DNA of 29,970 nt from Collinsella aerofaciens (GCA_030841765.1 JAUUSS010000014.1:1-29970), one strand, 5' to 3'; positions 1 to 7,765 are shown, counted from the stretch's first letter. Made by a program: numbers and translations. Notes: a model not told the origin generated them from the sequence alone.

Positions 1-45
1 ACGAGCGGGGGCTCCTGTCTTTTTAGCGCCCTCGGATTGGGTCAT
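1..45 (-). CDS. Possible N-terminal fragment of a leftward gene cut by the window edge
   Basis: On the minus strand an ATG at 45-43 opens a frame that stays open to the window edge and reads MTQSEGAKKTGAPAR. The composition (polar, Lys/Ala-rich) is that of a normal bacterial N-terminus. No clear Shine-Dalgarno sequence lies upstream, so the start is weakly supported and the product cannot be named. If real, the gene runs in the same direction as the HAD and hyp genes. Confidence 0.3.
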   Translation of the reverse strand, partial: MTQSEGAKKTGAPAR

Positions 46-102
46 AGTGTCTGTCGTTGCCAAAACAACGTCGTTCCCTTGGTTGGCTTAAAGTGGCACT
101 TT

Positions 103-188
103 TACCTGCGACGTTGCCATCGCTGAAGTAGTCATTGGGAAGGCGGCAGCTGGGGACGTTCCTTTTCTGCCGGTAGTTGGGGACACTC
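103..188. repeat. Diverged copy of a block-structured intergenic repeat, also present at 21811-21896
   Basis: Four short blocks occur in the same order here and at 21811-21896: TACCTGCGRCGTTGCC (103-118), GTAGTCATTGGG (128-139), GGGGACGTTC (152-161) and GGGACACTC (180-188). Between the blocks the sequence differs. The layout suggests two decayed copies of one non-coding repeat. No gene is visible from 46 to 220. Confidence 0.5.
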
Positions 189-220
189 CTTGTGCCAGCG
201 TTGCATCGAGTGCTTGGGAA

Positions 221-388
221 GATGCGACCCGGTTTTTGGTCAAATTCCGGGTCGCGGTTTCCGGATGGGGTTGGTTGCGGAAAGTGCGACCCGGAATATT
301 GCTCTGAAACGGGATGCGGTTTCCCTGATGCGCCTCAAACGGAAAGCATATCCCATTCCGGAGCTCCAAAACGGGATGCGCTTTCCGC
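221..388. repeat. Array of three palindromic units of about 48 bp (GGAAA...GGGATGCGGTTTCC type)
   Basis: Three imperfect inverted-repeat units lie about 61 bp apart, near 221-264, 276-325 and 338-388. A typical unit starts with a GCGGAAAGTGCGACCCGG-like arm and ends with an AAACGGGATGCGGTTTCC-like arm. The first unit has a strong inner pair, GCGACCCGG with CCGGGTCGC. The same kind of array, also three units, lies at 16921-17092. Short frames across it are by-products of the repeat and are not called genes. It lies just past the 3' end of the HAD gene, so it could also act in transcript ending. Confidence 0.6.
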
Positions 389-428
389 GCGGAAGAATTG
401 TCGCAGCTGCGTTAAGCAGTGTCGCTCG

Positions 429-1097
429 TTACTCGCCCAGAATCAGCGCCGCTAGCTCGTCCTGGGTGTCCACCACGTAGTCGGCGCCGGCGGACTCCAG
501 CTCTGCGCGGCCGCGGAAGCCCCAGCTGACGCCCGCACTCTTAAGGCCGGCGTTGTGACCGGTCAGGATATCGACATTGGAATCGCCCACATAGAGCGTG
601 GTTGCCGGATCGGCGCCCAGCTCCTCCATCACATGCAGCGTGACGGGTGCTTCGGGCTTAGGCGGAAACGCGTCAACACGGCCCTGCACCAGCGCAAAGC
701 GCTCGGAACCAAAATACTTCTCGATAAGCGGAGCCGCCGAGACGTGGTCCTTGTTGGTGAGCACGGCAAGCTGCACACCCGCGGCGCGCAAACGGTCGAG
801 CATCTCGATTGTGCCGGCATAGGGGGCGGTGTGGTCCTCCTTGTGCTCGCCGTAGTAAGCCCTAAACTCGGCAAGCGTCTGCTCAAACATACGGCCGTCG
901 CCCGCATACTCGGCAGGCATAAAGCGCTCAACCAGCTTGAGCATGCCGTTTCCCACCTTGTAGCGGTACTCGTCAACGGCAAACGTGGGCCAGCCGTGCA
1001 TCTCGCAGGTATGGTTGCCGGCGGCCGCCAGGTCTTCGAGCGTGTTGAGGATGGTGCCGTCCAGATCAAAAATCACATGGGAAAAAGCTGCTGCCAT
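429..1097 (-). CDS. HAD-superfamily phosphatase, phosphoglycolate phosphatase-like
   Basis: A cytoplasmic hydrolase of about 222 residues belonging to the haloacid dehalogenase superfamily, which uses an aspartate nucleophile and Mg2+ to remove phosphate from small metabolites. Near the N-terminus it has FDLDGTILNT (motif I, nucleophile and acid/base Asp), then a helical cap, LAVLTNK (motif II), KPEAP (motif III lysine) and YVGDSNVDI (motif IV acidic pair). Size and motif order fit Gph-type or PpaX-type enzymes; the substrate cannot be read from sequence. An in-frame ATG at 1112 is possible, but the ATG at 1097 has GGGAG six bases upstream and is preferred. It follows hypE in the same direction after about 100 bp, so it may be read from the same transcript without sharing its function. 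Confidence 0.85.
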   Translation of the reverse strand: MAAAFSHVIFDLDGTILNTLEDLAAAGNHTCEMHGWPTFAVDEYRYKVGNGMLKLVERFMPAEYAGDGRMFEQTLAEFRAYYGEHKEDHTAPYAGTIEMLDRLRAAGVQLAVLTNKDHVSAAPLIEKYFGSERFALVQGRVDAFPPKPEAPVTLHVMEELGADPATTLYVGDSNVDILTGHNAGLKSAGVSWGFRGRAELESAGADYVVDTQDELAALILGE

Positions 1098-1201
1098 GAA
1101 AGCTCCCGTCATTGGGTTTCAAAACGCACCTCATAATACTGGGCATGCGTGCCGGGCATGTTTGGAATCTGAATATCTTTAATAGCCCTGAGCCTTTGTC
1201 G

Positions 1202-2236
1202 TTAGCAAATTCTCGGCAGCTGCTCTCCCACGAGCATGTCGAGGATGCGGGTCGAGCCCCAGCCGGTGCGCACGCGCACGGCGGGACGGGCGCCCTCGGC
1301 AAGCGGCAGCACGCGACCGATGACGGCGGCATTCTCGCCGTAGCGGGCGGCGCGCATGGCGCTCAGCGCGGCATCGGCTTGCTCGGCCGGCACGACGGCA
1401 ACCATCTTGCCCTCGTTTGCCACCTGCAGCACATCGTAGCCGAGCATCTCGCAGGCGGCCTGCACGTCGGGGCGCACGGGCACATCGTCCTCGTCGATCT
1501 CCATGGCAACGCCGCTGGCCTGGGCAAACTCGTTGAGTGTGGACGCCAGGCCACCGCGCGTGGGGTCGCGAAAGCAGCGTGTGTCGGGTGCTGCGGCAAG
1601 CACATCGGCAATCAGGTGGTTGAGCGGTGCGGCGTCGCTTTCGATCGTGCTCGAAAACGCTAGGCCCTCGCGTTGGCTCATGATAGCGATGCCGTGGTCG
1701 CCCAGTGTACCCGAGACCAGGATGACATCGCCGGGCTGGCAGTTTGCGCCGCTGAGCGCCACGCCCGCAGGCACCTCGCCCACGCCGGCGGTATTGATAT
1801 AGACGCCGTCGGCCCCGCCGCGCTCGACCACCTTAGTGTCGCCCGTGATTATGGACACGCCCGCCTCGCGCGCCGTCTCGGCCATCGTCTGCACAATCTG
1901 GCGGAGCTTATCCATGGGATAGCCCTCTTCGAGGATAAAGCCGCACGATAGGTAGCGCACGTTGGCGCCCGAGGTCGCGACGTCGTTGACGGTTCCGCAC
2001 ACGGCGAGACGGCCGATGTTGCCACCGGGGAAGAACTGCGGCGAGACTACAAAGCTGTCGGTCGACATGGCGATGCGCCCGCTCGCGGGCAGCGCGGCGA
2101 CGCCGGCGTCGTTGCCTTCGAGCAGCTCGGGCGACCCAAAGGCATCCAAAAAGACCTCATCGATGATGCGCTTCATCATCTGTCCGCCGGAGCCGTGGCC
2201 CAGCAGGACGGTGCTATCGGTAACGCTATGGGACAT
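1202..2236 (-). CDS. hypE: Hydrogenase maturation protein HypE (carbamoyl dehydratase)
   Basis: HypE takes the carbamoyl group made by HypF onto its C-terminal cysteine and, using ATP, dehydrates it to a thiocyanate. That is the source of the cyanide ligands of the [NiFe]-hydrogenase iron. The 344-residue protein shows the AIR-synthase/ThiL-type ATP-binding fold: LLGHGSGGQMM near the N-terminus, a GNDAGVAAL stretch, SGTLGDHG, and DPTRGGLAS in the second half. It ends in PRIC, the hallmark of HypE, with C344 as acceptor. GGAG lies about 8 bases before the ATG. It is the last hyp gene of the run, separated from hypD by 84 bp holding a strong hairpin. Confidence 0.96.
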   Translation of the reverse strand: MSHSVTDSTVLLGHGSGGQMMKRIIDEVFLDAFGSPELLEGNDAGVAALPASGRIAMSTDSFVVSPQFFPGGNIGRLAVCGTVNDVATSGANVRYLSCGFILEEGYPMDKLRQIVQTMAETAREAGVSIITGDTKVVERGGADGVYINTAGVGEVPAGVALSGANCQPGDVILVSGTLGDHGIAIMSQREGLAFSSTIESDAAPLNHLIADVLAAAPDTRCFRDPTRGGLASTLNEFAQASGVAMEIDEDDVPVRPDVQAACEMLGYDVLQVANEGKMVAVVPAEQADAALSAMRAARYGENAAVIGRVLPLAEGARPAVRVRTGWGSTRILDMLVGEQLPRIC

Positions 2237-2291
2237 ATCGAAAACTCCAATCGTGGGTGGAATTATATGGGTGAGGCGCAGCGTCGACTGG

Positions 2292-2315
2292 TCCGCCGTT
2301 CGTTAGAACGGCGGA
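2292..2315 (-). other. Intercistronic hairpin between hypD and hypE
   Basis: A perfect 10-bp stem (TCCGCCGTTC with GAACGGCGGA) closes on a GTTA loop. No U-rich run follows on the minus strand, so it is more likely a processing or mRNA-stability element, or a weak attenuator that lowers hypE relative to hypD, than a full terminator. Confidence 0.5.
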
Positions 2316-2320
2316 ACCTA

Positions 2321-3433
2321 TTAGCCTCGGTAGCGGAAATATGCTGCGCAGCTGCCCTCGGAGCTCACCATGCAGGGGCCGACGGGATGCTCGGGCGTAC
2401 AAGCGTGGTCGAACAGGGGGCAGTCGCTCGGCGTAATGGCCCCGCGCAGCACGTCGCCGCAGCGGCACCCGCGTGGCTCGACCGTCGGCTCGATGGACAC
2501 GTCAAAGCGCATGCTGGCATCAAAGTGCGAAAACTCGGGACGAATGGCGAGTCCCGAAGCCGCAATCGATCCCAGCCCGCGCCACGTGGTATCGCACGGC
2601 TCAAATACCTGCTCGACCAGCTGGCGCGCCACAGGATTGCCGTCGGCATTGACGCCGCGACGGTAGGCGTTGTCGATCGCGGGTTGCCCCTCAACAACCA
2701 TCTGGACCAGCATGCAGATACCCTGCAAGATGTCGACCGGCTCAAATCCCGTTACCACGCCTGGAGTCTTAAACTCGTCGACCAAAAAGCCAAAGGGGGC
2801 TAAGCCCGTGATGGTGGCGACGTGGCCCGGCAGGATAAAGCCGTCGATAGTGGTCTCGGGATCGTTGGCGATGGCGCGCAGCGCCGGCGGCGTGGTCTTG
2901 TGGGCGCAGTAGACCGAGAAGTTCTGGAGTCCGCGTGCATCGGCCTCCAAAATGGCGGCGGCGATGGTGGGCGTTGTGGTCTCAAAGCCCACGCCCATAA
3001 AAATGACCGGGCGATCGGGGTTTTGCTCGGCAATGTCGAGCGCGTCGAGCGGGGAGTAGACGATGCGAATGTCACGCCCTGCCGCCTTTTGCGCAGCGAG
3101 CGAGGTGGATGACCCGGGCACGCGCATCATGTCGCCAAAGGTGGTGATGATGGCGCCGTCTATGTTGGCGAGCGCGATTGCGTGGTCGATGTCGCGGTTG
3201 GCGGTAACGCAGACGGGGCAACCCGGACCGCTCAGCAGTTTGAGCCCGGCAGGCATAATGGAGCGAAAGCCATAGCGCCCGATACTCACGGTATGCGTGC
3301 CGCAGACTTCCATAAGGTTGATGGCGCGGTCGCCGGCAAGCTCATGAATGCGCTCGATGAGCTCGCGAGCCAGCTTGGAATCGCGAAATGCCGAAAAGTC
3401 GATACCGGAGCGCGCCGGCTGTCCGGCCGCCAC
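2321..3433 (-). CDS. hypD: Hydrogenase maturation protein HypD (Fe(CN)2CO scaffold)
   Basis: HypD is an iron-sulfur protein that, with HypC, holds the iron while the CN and CO ligands are added. At 370 residues it has the family's usual length. The family cysteine motifs are visible: MEVCGTHT (C44), GPGCPVCVT (C72, C75), and a C-terminal cysteine-rich part containing GCRCGDVLRG and later CTPEHPVGPC, which carries the [4Fe-4S] cluster. The start is a GTG at 3433 that shares one base with the hypC stop (TAGTG), with GAGG seven bases upstream inside hypC, so the two are translationally coupled. That fits the HypC-HypD complex known from the family. Confidence 0.96.
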   Translation of the reverse strand: MAAGQPARSGIDFSAFRDSKLARELIERIHELAGDRAINLMEVCGTHTVSIGRYGFRSIMPAGLKLLSGPGCPVCVTANRDIDHAIALANIDGAIITTFGDMMRVPGSSTSLAAQKAAGRDIRIVYSPLDALDIAEQNPDRPVIFMGVGFETTTPTIAAAILEADARGLQNFSVYCAHKTTPPALRAIANDPETTIDGFILPGHVATITGLAPFGFLVDEFKTPGVVTGFEPVDILQGICMLVQMVVEGQPAIDNAYRRGVNADGNPVARQLVEQVFEPCDTTWRGLGSIAASGLAIRPEFSHFDASMRFDVSIEPTVEPRGCRCGDVLRGAITPSDCPLFDHACTPEHPVGPCMVSSEGSCAAYFRYRG

Positions 3434-3693
3434 TAGTATGCCTCGGCCGGGTTGCTGGCCAGTTGGTCTTCTTCGGCCAGTTCGGTCATGGCATTAACGA
3501 GCTCGAGCGTTTCTTGCGCTTCCTGCTCGTCGACGATCTGGATGCCAAAGCCGGCGTGTACGAGAATATAGTCGCCTACCTGCGCCGTCGGCACGAGTCT
3601 CAGCGACACGGGGCGCTCGATGCCCATCATGTCGACGGTGGCCTTGAGGTCGTCATCGCGTTTGACTACTTTGCCGGGAACGGCAAGGCACAT
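3433..3693 (-). CDS. hypC: Hydrogenase maturation chaperone HypC
   Basis: A small (86-residue) chaperone of the HypC/HybG family that carries the Fe(CN)2CO unit from HypD to the hydrogenase large-subunit precursor. It begins MCLAVPGKVV; the cysteine at position 2, exposed after removal of the initiator Met, is the essential ligand. The rest (VGDYILVHAGFGIQIVDEQEA) matches the family's OB-like barrel. AAAAGGGGA lies just upstream of the ATG. The gap to hypF is 134 bp and holds a small CCATCA/TGATGG hairpin but no clear promoter that I can see. Confidence 0.95.
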   Translation of the reverse strand: MCLAVPGKVVKRDDDLKATVDMMGIERPVSLRLVPTAQVGDYILVHAGFGIQIVDEQEAQETLELVNAMTELAEEDQLASNPAEAY

Positions 3694-3827
3694 ATTGTTC
3701 CCCTTTTATACGCTTTGCGCTGGATGGGCGCTTAATAATCCATCAGTTGATGGTAGCGCTCGCGGGGTTCGCGGGCAAACGCGTTACGCCTGTGAGACGG
3801 CTGGGCGCGGCGGCGTGCGAGGGCGAG

Positions 3828-6299
3828 CTACTGTGATGCAATCTGCGCGAGGCGAGCGCGTGCGACTGCCGCCTGACCGTAGGCGATGCAGCCGTCGTTA
3901 ACGGGCACGGTTTGGGGGACGAGGACAGTAAGGCCTGCGCTTTTGAGCTCGCGGGTGAGGAGTTGAAGCAGAAGTCGGTTCATGAACACGCCGCCCGAGA
4001 GCGCGACGGTGTCGATGCCCTCGTGCACGCAGATATCGCTGGCGATGCGCGCCGAGGAGCGCGCGACGGCGACATGGAAGTCGAGTGCGAGCCTGTCGGC
4101 GGGCGCTCCGGCTTCAGTTCCTCCCAAAAGTGTCTCAAAGAGTGCTTTCTGATCCAGAACATGGGGGCCGTTCAGCCACGATGGGCCAGATGCGAAATGG
4201 CCGGCGTTGTCGTCGGGAAAATGGGCGATTTCGTTGTCGAGCGCGCGCCAGGCGGCAGCCTCAAGTTCGATGGCGGGTTCGCCCTCGTAGGTTGCCTTGT
4301 CGCAGATGCCCAGAATTGCTGCCGCGGCATCAAAGAGACGCCCCATGCTGCTGGTACGCGGGCTGTTGATGCCGCGCTCGATCATGGTGGCTGTCACGCT
4401 GCGCGTTTGCTCGTCGAGGCTGTCCAAAAGCCGAGCGGCACCTGGGTGCTCGAGCAGACCGAGCTCACTGAGCAGGGCAAAGGCGTTGCGGCGGGCGTCG
4501 CGCACGGAGGCCGCCCCGCCGGGGAGCGCCCAGGTGCGCAAATGCGCGGCGCGTTCAAAGCCGCCAAGGCTGGCAACAAGAAACTCGCCGCCCCAAATGG
4601 TCCCATCGGTGCCGGCGCCGGTGCCGTCAAAGGCGATGCCAAGGACACGCGCGTCGGTTGTAAGCTGGCCCGCGGCGATGGCCTCGGCCATTACGCTCGC
4701 GATATGCGCATGATGGTGCTGCACCTCGACGAGTGGCAGATTGCATTTTCGCGCCTGCTCGCGCGCCCACTGGCCCGATAGATAGCTGGGGTGTACATCG
4801 CAGGCCAAGGCGGCGGGCGCCAAATCAAAGAGATCTTCCAAGCGCGTGCGCGCGGCGTTCCAGGCATCGAAGGTCCCGCCGTTTTCAACATCGCCGATAT
4901 GCTGCGACACAAAACAGGTCGCCTCGCCGTTCGTCCCTTCACGCGTGAGCGCAATCGTGGCCTTTTGTTGCGGCCCGCAGGCGAGTACGCAGGACGGAGC
5001 GCCGTCGAGCGCCGGCAACGGCAGCGGCTGGGGTGCATATCCACGAGCGCGGCGAACGGGCATAACGGCGCCGTTCGCCGCGCGTACTACGGAGTCGTCG
5101 TAGCGCGAGAGGATTGCGCGGTCGTTACCGAGCAACGCGTCGGCGATGCCGGCGGCAACGAGGTGTTCCCAGGCAAGGTCGTCGTCGGTCTCGATGGGTT
5201 CTTCGCTCAGGTTTCCGCTGGTCATGACGAGCGCGTGCATGCCGTGCGACGCGGCAGCTGCAAGCAGAAGATGCTGAAGCGGGGTGTAGGGGAGCATAAC
5301 GCCAAGCTCGGGCAGGTCGTGCGCGACGGACGGTGCGAGCTCAGGGGCGTCGGGGGAGCCGTAGGCGTCGTTGCCGGTTGCGCGGCGACGCAGCAGCACG
5401 ATGGGACGAACGCTGCCGGCAAGAAGATTACGCTCAACGCCATCGATGTGACACAGGCGCTCGGCGTCGGCAAGGTCGCGCACCATAACGGCAAGCGGCT
5501 TATTGCTGCGACGCTTGCGACGGCGCAGCTCGCGTACCGCTTGTTCGTTGGTGGCATCGCAGGCCAGGTGGAATCCGCCCAGGCCCTTGATGGCGACGAT
5601 GCCACCGCTGGCCAGCAGCTCAACGCAGCGCTCGATGATAGCGTCGCTGGCCTCGCGTGTGGTGCCGACGGCCGGTGTCGCGGACGAATTCCCGCACGCA
5701 TCGCCGTTCACAGCCTCGCGCCACGTAATATGCGGCCCGCAATCAAAGCAGGCATCGGGCTGTGCGTGAAAGCGACGGTCGAGTGGATCGGCATACTCTG
5801 CGGCGCAGGCGGGGCACATGGGGAAACGGTCCATCGAGGTAGCCGCTCGGTCATAAGGCAGCGATCGGATGATGGTAAAGCGTGGACCGCAGTTAGTGCA
5901 GTTGATAAAGGGGTAGTGATAGCGTCGGTCGGCGGGATCGAACAACTCGCGCAGACAATCATCGCAGGTGGCGATATCGGGCGAGATGAGCGTGGTGTGC
6001 GCGGTCTGGTCCTGCGAGGCTATGATGCGAAAGCCCCGTTCATTGGCGGTATCCCAACCGCCAGGCTCCAAATCCGCAATATCGACTCGCTCAACGCGAG
6101 CCGCCGCGGGCGCATGCTCAGAAAGTGCAGCGACAAATCCGTCAACCGCCTCGGCACAAGCGTGCGCCTCGATATGCACGCCGTCGCCCGCGTTGAGCAC
6201 CCATCCGCAAATGCCATGCGCCATGGCCTCGCGATACACAAACGGCCGCATGCCAACGCCCTGCACAATGCCCGTTACATGAATATGCACATGCCGCAT
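3828..6299 (-). CDS. hypF: Carbamoyltransferase HypF
   Basis: HypF makes carbamoyl-AMP from carbamoyl phosphate and ATP and passes the carbamoyl group to HypE. Domains in order: an acylphosphatase domain at residues 1-95 (GIVQGVGMRPFVYR, with catalytic R18), two zinc fingers (C112, C115, C134, C137 and C162, C165, C184, C187), a YrdC-like domain around 212-400 (AIKGLGGFHLACDA), and a Kae1-like C-terminal domain (QHHHAHIASV, GIAFDGTGAGTDG, ALSGGVFMNR). At 823 residues it is somewhat longer than typical HypF. A TTG at 6326 is in frame, but the ATG at 6299 has GAGGGGT directly upstream and starts at the acylphosphatase fold, so it is chosen. It follows nikR by 42 bp. Confidence 0.95.
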   Translation of the reverse strand: MRHVHIHVTGIVQGVGMRPFVYREAMAHGICGWVLNAGDGVHIEAHACAEAVDGFVAALSEHAPAAARVERVDIADLEPGGWDTANERGFRIIASQDQTAHTTLISPDIATCDDCLRELFDPADRRYHYPFINCTNCGPRFTIIRSLPYDRAATSMDRFPMCPACAAEYADPLDRRFHAQPDACFDCGPHITWREAVNGDACGNSSATPAVGTTREASDAIIERCVELLASGGIVAIKGLGGFHLACDATNEQAVRELRRRKRRSNKPLAVMVRDLADAERLCHIDGVERNLLAGSVRPIVLLRRRATGNDAYGSPDAPELAPSVAHDLPELGVMLPYTPLQHLLLAAAASHGMHALVMTSGNLSEEPIETDDDLAWEHLVAAGIADALLGNDRAILSRYDDSVVRAANGAVMPVRRARGYAPQPLPLPALDGAPSCVLACGPQQKATIALTREGTNGEATCFVSQHIGDVENGGTFDAWNAARTRLEDLFDLAPAALACDVHPSYLSGQWAREQARKCNLPLVEVQHHHAHIASVMAEAIAAGQLTTDARVLGIAFDGTGAGTDGTIWGGEFLVASLGGFERAAHLRTWALPGGAASVRDARRNAFALLSELGLLEHPGAARLLDSLDEQTRSVTATMIERGINSPRTSSMGRLFDAAAAILGICDKATYEGEPAIELEAAAWRALDNEIAHFPDDNAGHFASGPSWLNGPHVLDQKALFETLLGGTEAGAPADRLALDFHVAVARSSARIASDICVHEGIDTVALSGGVFMNRLLLQLLTRELKSAGLTVLVPQTVPVNDGCIAYGQAAVARARLAQIASQ

Positions 6300-6341
6300 G
6301 CGACACCCCTCATCAAAACCGACCAAATAGGGACAGGTGCG

Positions 6342-6854
6342 CTACAGCCCCAGGCTCTGCTTGGTGGCGGCGCACGTGAGCTCGCCGTGCTTAACGCCGC
6401 GCAGGCCCAGCAGACGGTCGGCTAGTTCGTAGACGCGCTCGCCGCGACCCTTGAGCGCCAGAATCTCCAAGCAGTTGTGGTGATCCAGATGCACGTGCAT
6501 GGTCGATACGATCTCGTCGGTGTAGTCGTGCTGCACTTCGTCCAGACGGCGCGTCAGGTCGCCGGTATGGTGGTCGTAGATCATGGTGAGCGACCCGATA
6601 ACATGCTCATCGGGCGTGCGCATCTGCTCCTTGGCGATCGAGGCGCGAATCAGGTCGCGCACGGCCTCGGAGCGGTTGGCCACGTCGCCGCGGCGCGCGA
6701 TCTGTTCGTCAAAACGGCGCAGCAGGTCGTCCGGTGCGGTAACCGAAAAACGGACCAGCTCGGAGCCGGAACCACTACAGTGGCAGCCCGCGTCACCGTC
6801 CGCCCCGTGCGGATGCTCGTGCTCGTACCCGCAGCCGTGCTCGTGTTCGGCCAC
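6342..6854 (-). CDS. nikR: Nickel-responsive regulator NikR with a His/Cys-rich N-terminal extension
   Basis: A ribbon-helix-helix DNA-binding protein that senses Ni2+. After residue 32 it follows the family: LVRFSVTAPDDLL strand, NRSEAVRDLIR helices, then an ACT-like metal domain with HDYTDEIVSTMHVHLDHHNC. The four nickel ligands known from E. coli NikR (His, His, His, Cys) are all present with the right spacing: the first His is 11 residues before the HVH pair. Unusual are the first 31 residues, which carry H4, H6, C8, H12, H14, H16, C24, H25 and C26 and have no counterpart in the short E. coli protein. The start is a GTG one base after the stop of the 82-aa gene, so the two are coupled. 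It probably represses or tunes the nickel/hyp operon; no classical GTATGA-N16-TCATAC operator was seen. Confidence 0.92.
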   Translation of the reverse strand: MAEHEHGCGYEHEHPHGADGDAGCHCSGSGSELVRFSVTAPDDLLRRFDEQIARRGDVANRSEAVRDLIRASIAKEQMRTPDEHVIGSLTMIYDHHTGDLTRRLDEVQHDYTDEIVSTMHVHLDHHNCLEILALKGRGERVYELADRLLGLRGVKHGELTCAATKQSLGL

Positions 6855-6855
6855 G

Positions 6856-7104
6856 TTACACCAGCTTCACGGAGCCGACGGAGTTGTGGTCGGCCTCGAT
6901 GGCCTCTTCGTAGCCCTCGAGTGCGTCGTGGGCCTCGTGCAGCGCGGCCATGGCTGCCTCGAGCTTGGCGCCGATGCGCTCCATGTCAAAATTCTCGGTC
7001 GCATGCAGCAGCTGATGACTCCACTCGTGAGCGAGCTCGATGGTGTCGTCGACCTGCTTGACGCTCATGGCAAGCTGGCTCATGTTCATTCCAACATCAT
7101 GCAT
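6856..7104 (-). CDS. Small His- and Met-rich helical protein coupled to nikR
   Basis: An 82-residue acidic protein I do not recognise. It is predicted to be almost entirely helical and has no signal peptide. Its histidines are patterned: H26, H30 and H34 lie four residues apart on one helix face, with H56 and H59 in a second helix, plus H2 and H73; six methionines lie in the first 51 residues. A clear AGGAG precedes the ATG by 7 bases. It is the first gene of the nickel/hyp run, and its stop is one base from the nikR start. From context I infer a metal-binding partner for nickel storage, delivery or sensing. A plain coiled-coil protein without metal is the alternative. Confidence 0.8.
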   Translation of the reverse strand: MHDVGMNMSQLAMSVKQVDDTIELAHEWSHQLLHATENFDMERIGAKLEAAMAALHEAHDALEGYEEAIEADHNSVGSVKLV

Positions 7105-7181
7105 GGGAAATCTCCTTTTGTATGGGGCAGTTCAGTGGTTCAGATTTTACTACGCCCACTCTGTGCGCAGCTGCATAAGAA

Positions 7182-7214
7182 AACGGGTGCGAGTCTGTGC
7201 GACTCGCACCCGTT
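7182..7214 (-). terminator. Strong hairpin between trxA and the nickel operon
   Basis: A perfect 14-bp inverted repeat (AACGGGTGCGAGTC, TGTGC loop, GACTCGCACCCGTT), followed on the minus strand by TTTTCTTAT, gives an intrinsic terminator for transcripts leaving trxA. It sits 78 bp before the first gene of the nickel operon, so it could also work as a leader terminator of that operon (see findings). Confidence 0.75.
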
Positions 7215-7261
7215 CACTGGGGGCTGTTTGTAACTACCATACTATCCGTGGTCGCACGCGC

Positions 7262-7310
7262 CGCACCCGGCAGTCCGGCGAGCGGTGCAAAACCGCTCAT
7301 GGACGGCGGG
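7262..7310 (-). other. Nested stem of unknown function between trxA and the terminator
   Basis: Three stacked helices can form: CCCG/CGGG outside, GTCC/GGAC in the middle, and GAGCGG/CCGCTC inside, closing a 7-base loop. The element lies in the 111 bp between the trxA stop and the terminator. It is not a tRNA: it lacks a T-arm and a matching acceptor stem. It may be the 3' UTR of trxA, or part of a leader for the downstream operon. Confidence 0.4.
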
Positions 7311-7325
7311 TAAGTAACAAGCGTA

Positions 7326-7646
7326 TTACAGATGCTTCTCCAGCAGCGCCTGCAGCCTCGCCTTGGGCAGAGCGCCAACCGAGCGGTCAATCTCCTCGCC
7401 GTTCTTAAACACAATCAGCGTGGGGATGCTCATGACGCCATACTTCATGGCCAGGTCCTGGTTATCATCGACGTTGCATTTGGCAACGGCAAGCTTGCCC
7501 GCCAGCTCATCGGCAACCTCGTCAACGATGGGCGAGAGCGATCGGCAGGGCCCGCACCACGGTGCCCAAAAATCGACCAGCACGGGCAGGCTGCCGTTAA
7601 CGATGGAATCGAAGTTCTCGGGGGTAATCTGCTTAATGTCAGCCAT
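7326..7646 (-). CDS. trxA: Thioredoxin
   Basis: A 106-residue cytoplasmic dithiol oxidoreductase that reduces protein disulfides. It has the standard thioredoxin fold with active site WCGPC (C31, C34) after VLVDFWAP, and the cis-proline segment MSIPTLIVF that shapes the substrate groove. The frame is open upstream to 7730, but the ATG at 7646 has GGAGGT four bases before it and gives the normal family length, so it is chosen. A GC-rich 7-bp hairpin lies 8 bases before that ribosome binding site. It is a single gene, divergent from the IS element and followed by the terminator at 7182-7214. Confidence 0.96.
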   Translation of the reverse strand: MADIKQITPENFDSIVNGSLPVLVDFWAPWCGPCRSLSPIVDEVADELAGKLAVAKCNVDDNQDLAMKYGVMSIPTLIVFKNGEEIDRSVGALPKARLQALLEKHL

Positions 7647-7664
7647 GGTGACCTCCATAATGTG

Positions 7665-7681
7665 ACGCGGCTCAGCCGCGT
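7665..7681 (-). promoter_or_regulatory. 5' UTR hairpin directly before the trxA ribosome binding site
   Basis: ACGCGGC pairs perfectly with GCCGCGT around a 3-base loop. On the minus strand the stem ends 8 bases before the GGAGGT of trxA. Similar GC hairpins occupy the same place before dnaK, dnaJ and clpB. Confidence 0.45.
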
Positions 7682-7765
7682 AAAACTCAGTACGACCGTG
7701 CTTATACCCAGCGGCCCGCAAAGCAACCACTCGCGGGCGGCTCTTTTATCAAAAGCGCCGCAAAA

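Noticed and set aside
221..388. Regularly spaced repeats taken as a CRISPR array
   Set aside because: Only three units, each an imperfect palindrome of about 48 bp, with gaps of about 12 bp that resemble each other; no cas genes nearby.
4791..6425. 544-codon rightward frame opposite hypF
   Set aside because: Antisense shadow; hypF is complete on the other strand.
7262..7310. Nested stem with a 7-base loop considered as a tRNA or a NiCo riboswitch
   Set aside because: No T-arm, no acceptor pairing, and no conserved bases of NiCo or cobalamin riboswitches; kept only as an unassigned structure.
7105..7325. Search for a classical NikR operator before the nickel operon
   Set aside because: Single GTATGG and CCATAC halves exist (near 7119 and 7237) but over 110 bp apart, not the 16-bp spacing of known sites.
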